This document shows positions 61,259 to 64,000 of a stretch of 64,000 bases of DNA, in pieces. Source of the stretch: Bacillota bacterium (lineage in GTDB: Bacteria > Bacillota > Clostridia > Lachnospirales > Lachnospiraceae). How positions within the stretch are numbered: the stretch's first letter is position 1; each line of letters opens with the position of its first letter. The DNA is taken from assembly GCA_023421505.1 (NCBI GenBank), contig JAEZTJ010000009.1, positions 62,001 to 126,000 on the forward strand. The letters run 5' to 3'. The position numbers and the translations under genes were made by a program. Under the pieces are notes generated by a model. That model did not search any database and had not been told where the DNA came from. It saw nothing but the letters and a program-made list of their open reading frames with translations.

Positions 61259-62662
61259 ATGAATTGCCCGAAATGCGGAAGTAATAACTCGGACAAGAAA
61301 AAACGATGTGATCGATGCGGCACAGACTTAACGATATATAGGAAAATATATAGAACCTCCAATTTATATTATAATAATGGCTTAGCGAAGGCTAAGGTTC
61401 GTGATTTATCCGGAGCAGTTGTCTCTCTTCGTAAAAGCCTTGACTTTAATAAAATGAATACAAATGCAAGAAATTTACTCGGTCTTATCTACTATGAGAT
61501 GGGAGAAACAGTAGCAGCACTAAGTGAGTGGGTGATCAGCAGACATTTTCAACCACAGAATAATGACGCGGATGAATATATTGATACAATACAAAAAAAT
61601 CCGACCAGGCTCGATGCTTTTAATCAGGCGATAAAGCGATATAATACGGCATTGGGCTTTGCAAAGCAGGGGAGTGATGACCTGGCGATTATTCAGCTTA
61701 AGAAGGTGATAACCCTTAATCCGCATTTTATACGCGCGTTTCATCTGCTGGCACTATTGCATATGAAGACCGGTGATAATGAGAAGGCTAGAAAATACTT
61801 AATAAAAGCCGCGAAAATTGATGTAACCAATACAAAAACCTTGCGCTATCTGCAGGAACTAGAAGCACCAATTCAGAAGGATAATGATTCAAATCCAGAG
61901 GCTGAGCAGACGATTACCAATACAATAATGCCAATTTCTTCTTATAAAGAGGACAAACCCAATATCATGGTATTTATAAATCTGGTAATCGGTGTTTTAA
62001 TCGGTATTGCAGTGACAGCATTTTTAATTATACCGACTGTTAAGAAGAATATGACTACGAATGATAATCAGGATTATACAAATAATGCCTCTAATGTTGC
62101 CCAGTTGGAGGCTAAGGATAATGAAATCAGTAATTTGAATAACCAGAATGCTGAGTTAAGTAAAAAGCTGGAACAACTCCAGACACAAATCGATAATACA
62201 GTTATTCCGGATGATCTTATTGCAGCTTATGAAGCTTTATTTAAAGCTACAGGGCAGTATTTTGCAGAGCTTGATAAGACAGAAAACGAAAGAGACTTTA
62301 CAGCAACTACAGACGCGTTATTAGCAATTGATATCACAAAGCTTGAGAATGAGCAGGCTACTAATTTATATAATCAGCTCAAAAATATAACTTATCCAAT
62401 CGTAGCAGAAGCTTATTATAGTACAGGGTATGAGTTATATAGTGATGCGAAATATCAAGAGGCTCTGACAGATCTTCTAAAAGCACTGGACCTTAACCCT
62501 GAGGATGTTGATGCTATTTATTTTGCAGCGAGGGCATATGATAGACTTGGTGATAAGGAAAATGCATCTGAGTACTATAACAAGGTAATTAATGATTTTC
62601 CGGATGCAGCAAAAAGAGTACGGGAATCTAAATCCAACCTTGAGAAACTAAACAAACAATAG
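61259..62662 (+). CDS. Zinc-ribbon, TPR and coiled-coil membrane protein
   Basis: A 467-aa protein starting at the ATG at 61259 after AGGTGGGG. An N-terminal zinc ribbon has C3, C6, C17 and C20 (MNCPKCGSNNSDKKKRCDRCGTD). Cytoplasmic TPR repeats follow (about 35-200, for example AKVRDLSGAVVSLRKSLDFNKMNTNARNLLGLIYYEMG). One membrane helix (about 235-257, VFINLVIGVLIGIAVTAFLII) leads to an external coiled coil (about 280-310). TPR repeats at the C-terminus (YSDAKYQEALTDLLKALDLNPEDVDAIYFAARAYDRLGD) end the protein. It looks like an envelope scaffold; the partner is unknown. Confidence 0.82.
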   Translation: MNCPKCGSNNSDKKKRCDRCGTDLTIYRKIYRTSNLYYNNGLAKAKVRDLSGAVVSLRKSLDFNKMNTNARNLLGLIYYEMGETVAALSEWVISRHFQPQNNDADEYIDTIQKNPTRLDAFNQAIKRYNTALGFAKQGSDDLAIIQLKKVITLNPHFIRAFHLLALLHMKTGDNEKARKYLIKAAKIDVTNTKTLRYLQELEAPIQKDNDSNPEAEQTITNTIMPISSYKEDKPNIMVFINLVIGVLIGIAVTAFLIIPTVKKNMTTNDNQDYTNNASNVAQLEAKDNEISNLNNQNAELSKKLEQLQTQIDNTVIPDDLIAAYEALFKATGQYFAELDKTENERDFTATTDALLAIDITKLENEQATNLYNQLKNITYPIVAEAYYSTGYELYSDAKYQEALTDLLKALDLNPEDVDAIYFAARAYDRLGDKENASEYYNKVINDFPDAAKRVRESKSNLEKLNKQ

Positions 62663-62694
62663 AAGAATAATAAACTAACATAAGATAACAGGAA

Positions 62695-62752
62695 GAAAAG
62701 ACGTTTGATGAAGAATGGAAATGGCTCCGTTTCATAGAAGGTCTTTTTTTCA
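62695..62752 (+). terminator. Terminator between the TPR gene and spoIIA
   Basis: GAAAAGAC pairs with GTCTTTTTT around an inner GAAATGG/CCGTTTC hairpin, ending in T7. Confidence 0.75.
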
Positions 62753-62927
62753 TTGGTAAAACAGGATGTAAGGAAATGGTAAATAAGTTGGTGTTAGCGC
62801 TGTAATCACAAACTTGTATATAGGCATAATCTCTCAAAGTATTATAAGCAGCGCAGAAAGGGAAAATATGCAGGAAATGAAAAAACCGGGAAAAAATATT
62901 ATTAAGGAAGGAGGAGCTACCTATGAA

Positions 62928-63254
62928 ATGAATGAGCGTTGTCTTATTATAAAACTTAGTGAGGAACTGGATCATCATAATGCTGTTTCTATACGGGAAA
63001 AGGCGGACAAGCTGATTGACCGTAATAATATAAAGCATATTATATTTGATTTCACAGGTGCAGGTTTTATGGATAGTGCTGGAATCGGAGTAATCATGGG
63101 TAGATATAAAAAGGTTATATTTATCGGGGGTAAAATCGCAGTAGCCAATGTAAGTACAGCAGTTGACAGGATTTTTAGATTATCAGGCTTATACAAAATC
63201 ATAGAAAAATACGATTCTGTGGAAGCTGCACTCAAAATCATACAAAAAGTATGA
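62928..63254 (+). CDS. spoIIAA: Anti-sigma F factor antagonist SpoIIAA
   Basis: The STAS-domain protein has the SpoIIAA hallmarks LIIKLSEELDHHNAVSIREKAD and FDFTGAGFMDSAGIGVIMGRYK. The serine in MDSAG is the one phosphorylated by SpoIIAB. Dephosphorylated SpoIIAA frees sigma F in the forespore. I start at the ATG at 62928 (MNERCL, 108 aa) behind AAGGAGGAG, which is 11-13 bases away. In-frame ATGs at 62868 and 62877 would add up to 20 residues and cannot be excluded. It is the first gene of the spoIIA operon. Confidence 0.9.
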   Translation: MNERCLIIKLSEELDHHNAVSIREKADKLIDRNNIKHIIFDFTGAGFMDSAGIGVIMGRYKKVIFIGGKIAVANVSTAVDRIFRLSGLYKIIEKYDSVEAALKIIQKV

Positions 63255-63437
63255 AAGCTTTTGAAATTTAATTTTGTCTTGTAGAACCTTAACATGTTTT
63301 AAAAAATTCATGATATGTTTCTTCAACTTCTTATATCTTACCAAATATAAAGTATTAAATTTGTGGTATAAAGTTATATAAAAATTCAAATAAGATCATT
63401 AAATTTAGATAGAACGAGGAAAGGGGATAAGTAAAGG

Positions 63438-63911
63438 ATGATTGACAGAAATGAGATGTTATTGGAGTTTGAAAGTAAATCGCAAAACGAAAGCTTTGCA
63501 CGTACTGTGGTTGCTGCTTTTGCAGCACAGCTTGACCCTACAATAGAGGAATTGGCAGATATTAAAACAGCTGTTTCAGAAGCTGTTACAAATTCAATTA
63601 TTCATGGGTATTCTGATTGCCTGGGAATGATAAAGATGCATTGTATCATTACTGGTAATACAATTTCCATTGAGATTATTGATGAGGGTGTGGGAATTGA
63701 AAATATTGAAAAAGCAATGGAGCCTCTTTATACAACGAGGCCGGAATTAGAGCGCTCCGGGATGGGTTTTTCGTTTATGGAGGCTTTTATGGATGAGCTG
63801 GAGGTAGAGTCTACGCTTGGTAAAGGTACGATTATCAAAATGAATAAAAAGATAGGAAAAACAGAAAAGGTCAATGTACATACAAAAGAAACAGCACAAA
63901 AAGTATTATAA
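63438..63911 (+). CDS. spoIIAB: Anti-sigma F factor / serine kinase SpoIIAB
   Basis: The 157-aa GHKL-type kinase binds and inhibits sigma F and phosphorylates SpoIIAA. The N-terminal LEFESKSQNESFARTVVAAFAAQLDPTIEELADIKTAVSEAVTNSIIHGY contains the ATP-binding N box. DEGVGIENIEKAMEPLYTTRPELERSGMGFSFMEAFMDELEVES covers the G1 region and ATP lid. Similarity to Bacillus SpoIIAB is obvious throughout. GAGGAAAGGGG precedes the ATG. A 183-bp gap after spoIIAA is wider than the usual near-contiguous spacing. Confidence 0.95.
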   Translation: MIDRNEMLLEFESKSQNESFARTVVAAFAAQLDPTIEELADIKTAVSEAVTNSIIHGYSDCLGMIKMHCIITGNTISIEIIDEGVGIENIEKAMEPLYTTRPELERSGMGFSFMEAFMDELEVESTLGKGTIIKMNKKIGKTEKVNVHTKETAQKVL

Positions 63912-63935
63912 CGGGCTGCTGAGTATTCGATACTG

Positions 63936-63957
63936 TACTGAATTTCGTAATGGTCTA
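63936..63957 (+). repeat. Degenerate R2 end fragment
   Basis: TACTGAATTTCGTAATGGTC matches the R2 right end TACTGAGTTTCGCAATTGTC with three changes in 20. It lies in the short gap between spoIIAB and sigF. Confidence 0.5.
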
Positions 63958-63990
63958 CTAATTAAATATAAGAAAGGAAGTGAGTTTAAT

Positions 63991-64000
63991 GTGGATACGA
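63991..64000 (+). CDS. sigF: Start of sigma F gene (partial)
   Basis: Only the first codons are in the window: GTG GAT ACG (M-D-T) from 63991, after AAGGAAGTGAG. Identity rests on position, since spoIIAC/sigF follows spoIIAB in nearly all spore formers. An overlapping ATG at 63989 reads another frame. Confidence 0.5.

Noticed and set aside
62760..62830. Sigma-H promoter expected for spoIIA
   Set aside because: An AGGAAAT is present near 62771, but no convincing GAAT-type -10 follows at the right distance.
1..64000. CRISPR arrays, tRNA or rRNA genes, prophage or complete insertion sequences
   Set aside because: No regularly spaced direct repeats, cloverleaf sequences or transposase/integrase frames were seen. 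The only mobile-looking DNA is the non-coding R1-R3 repeats.

Overview
The window is AT-rich, gene-dense DNA from a spore-forming, anaerobic, fermentative Firmicute. It is most likely a plant-polysaccharide-degrading member of Lachnospiraceae (Clostridium cluster XIVa). The evidence is a spoIIA operon, a YtvI-type sporulation membrane protein, pyruvate formate-lyase, queuosine salvage by QueH, a xylan/arabinoxylan uptake and hydrolysis cluster, and no oxidative metabolism. The species call is inference. I see no rRNA, tRNA, CRISPR, prophage or transposase gene.

Layout. 1-962: end of a branched-chain amino acid ABC cassette (livG C-terminus, livF). 1141-5745: a cytidylate-kinase-like protein, two PLP aminotransferases (one hisC-like), a stand-alone receiver and queH. 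6263-8854: Fur-controlled feoA-feoB plus a 45-aa FeoB-associated Cys-rich protein. 8874-10420: a divergent TetR regulator and EFR1-type flavodoxin/ferredoxin. 10633-14711: dgt-dnaG-rpoD. 14944-22834: an N-terminally truncated AraC regulator and a xylo-oligosaccharide cluster (GH43, two permeases, lipoprotein, second GH43). This cluster lies between rpoD and trmK, genes that are neighbours in many Firmicutes. 23024-26255: trmK, a TGS/uridine-kinase fusion and rnpB (minus strand). 26536-28309: an orphan two-component system. 28535-37581: an AP2-like protein, a SleB-type hydrolase, thrC, a highly expressed surface protein and an O-antigen-ligase-like membrane protein. 38037-40622: pflB under a ZTP (pfl) riboswitch. 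41013-47380: an ECF S component, YtvI-like permease, Panacea-type protein, typA and a tandem OB-fold protein. 47898-50051: lysine riboswitch, dapA-dapB. 50681-55522: a GldA/GldF/GldG/DUF4340 ABC system. 55845-62662: a SpoIID-like protein, YihY, AzlCD, a 46-aa protein and a zinc-ribbon TPR protein. 62928-64000: spoIIAA-spoIIAB-start of sigF.

The least explained material is intergenic. Three families of dispersed repeats occur. R1 is a structured element of about 50-183 bp with five copies. R2 is a palindromic MITE-like element; one intact copy is bounded by 17-bp direct repeats, and there is one collapsed copy and two end fragments. R3 is a 40-bp repeat in two copies, one of which supplies the ribosome binding site of the YihY gene. 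There are also two classical riboswitches, a possible H-type pseudoknot ahead of hisC and an attenuator-like leader ahead of the Gld-type ABC operon. Promoters, hairpins and start sites were read by eye; no database search was run.
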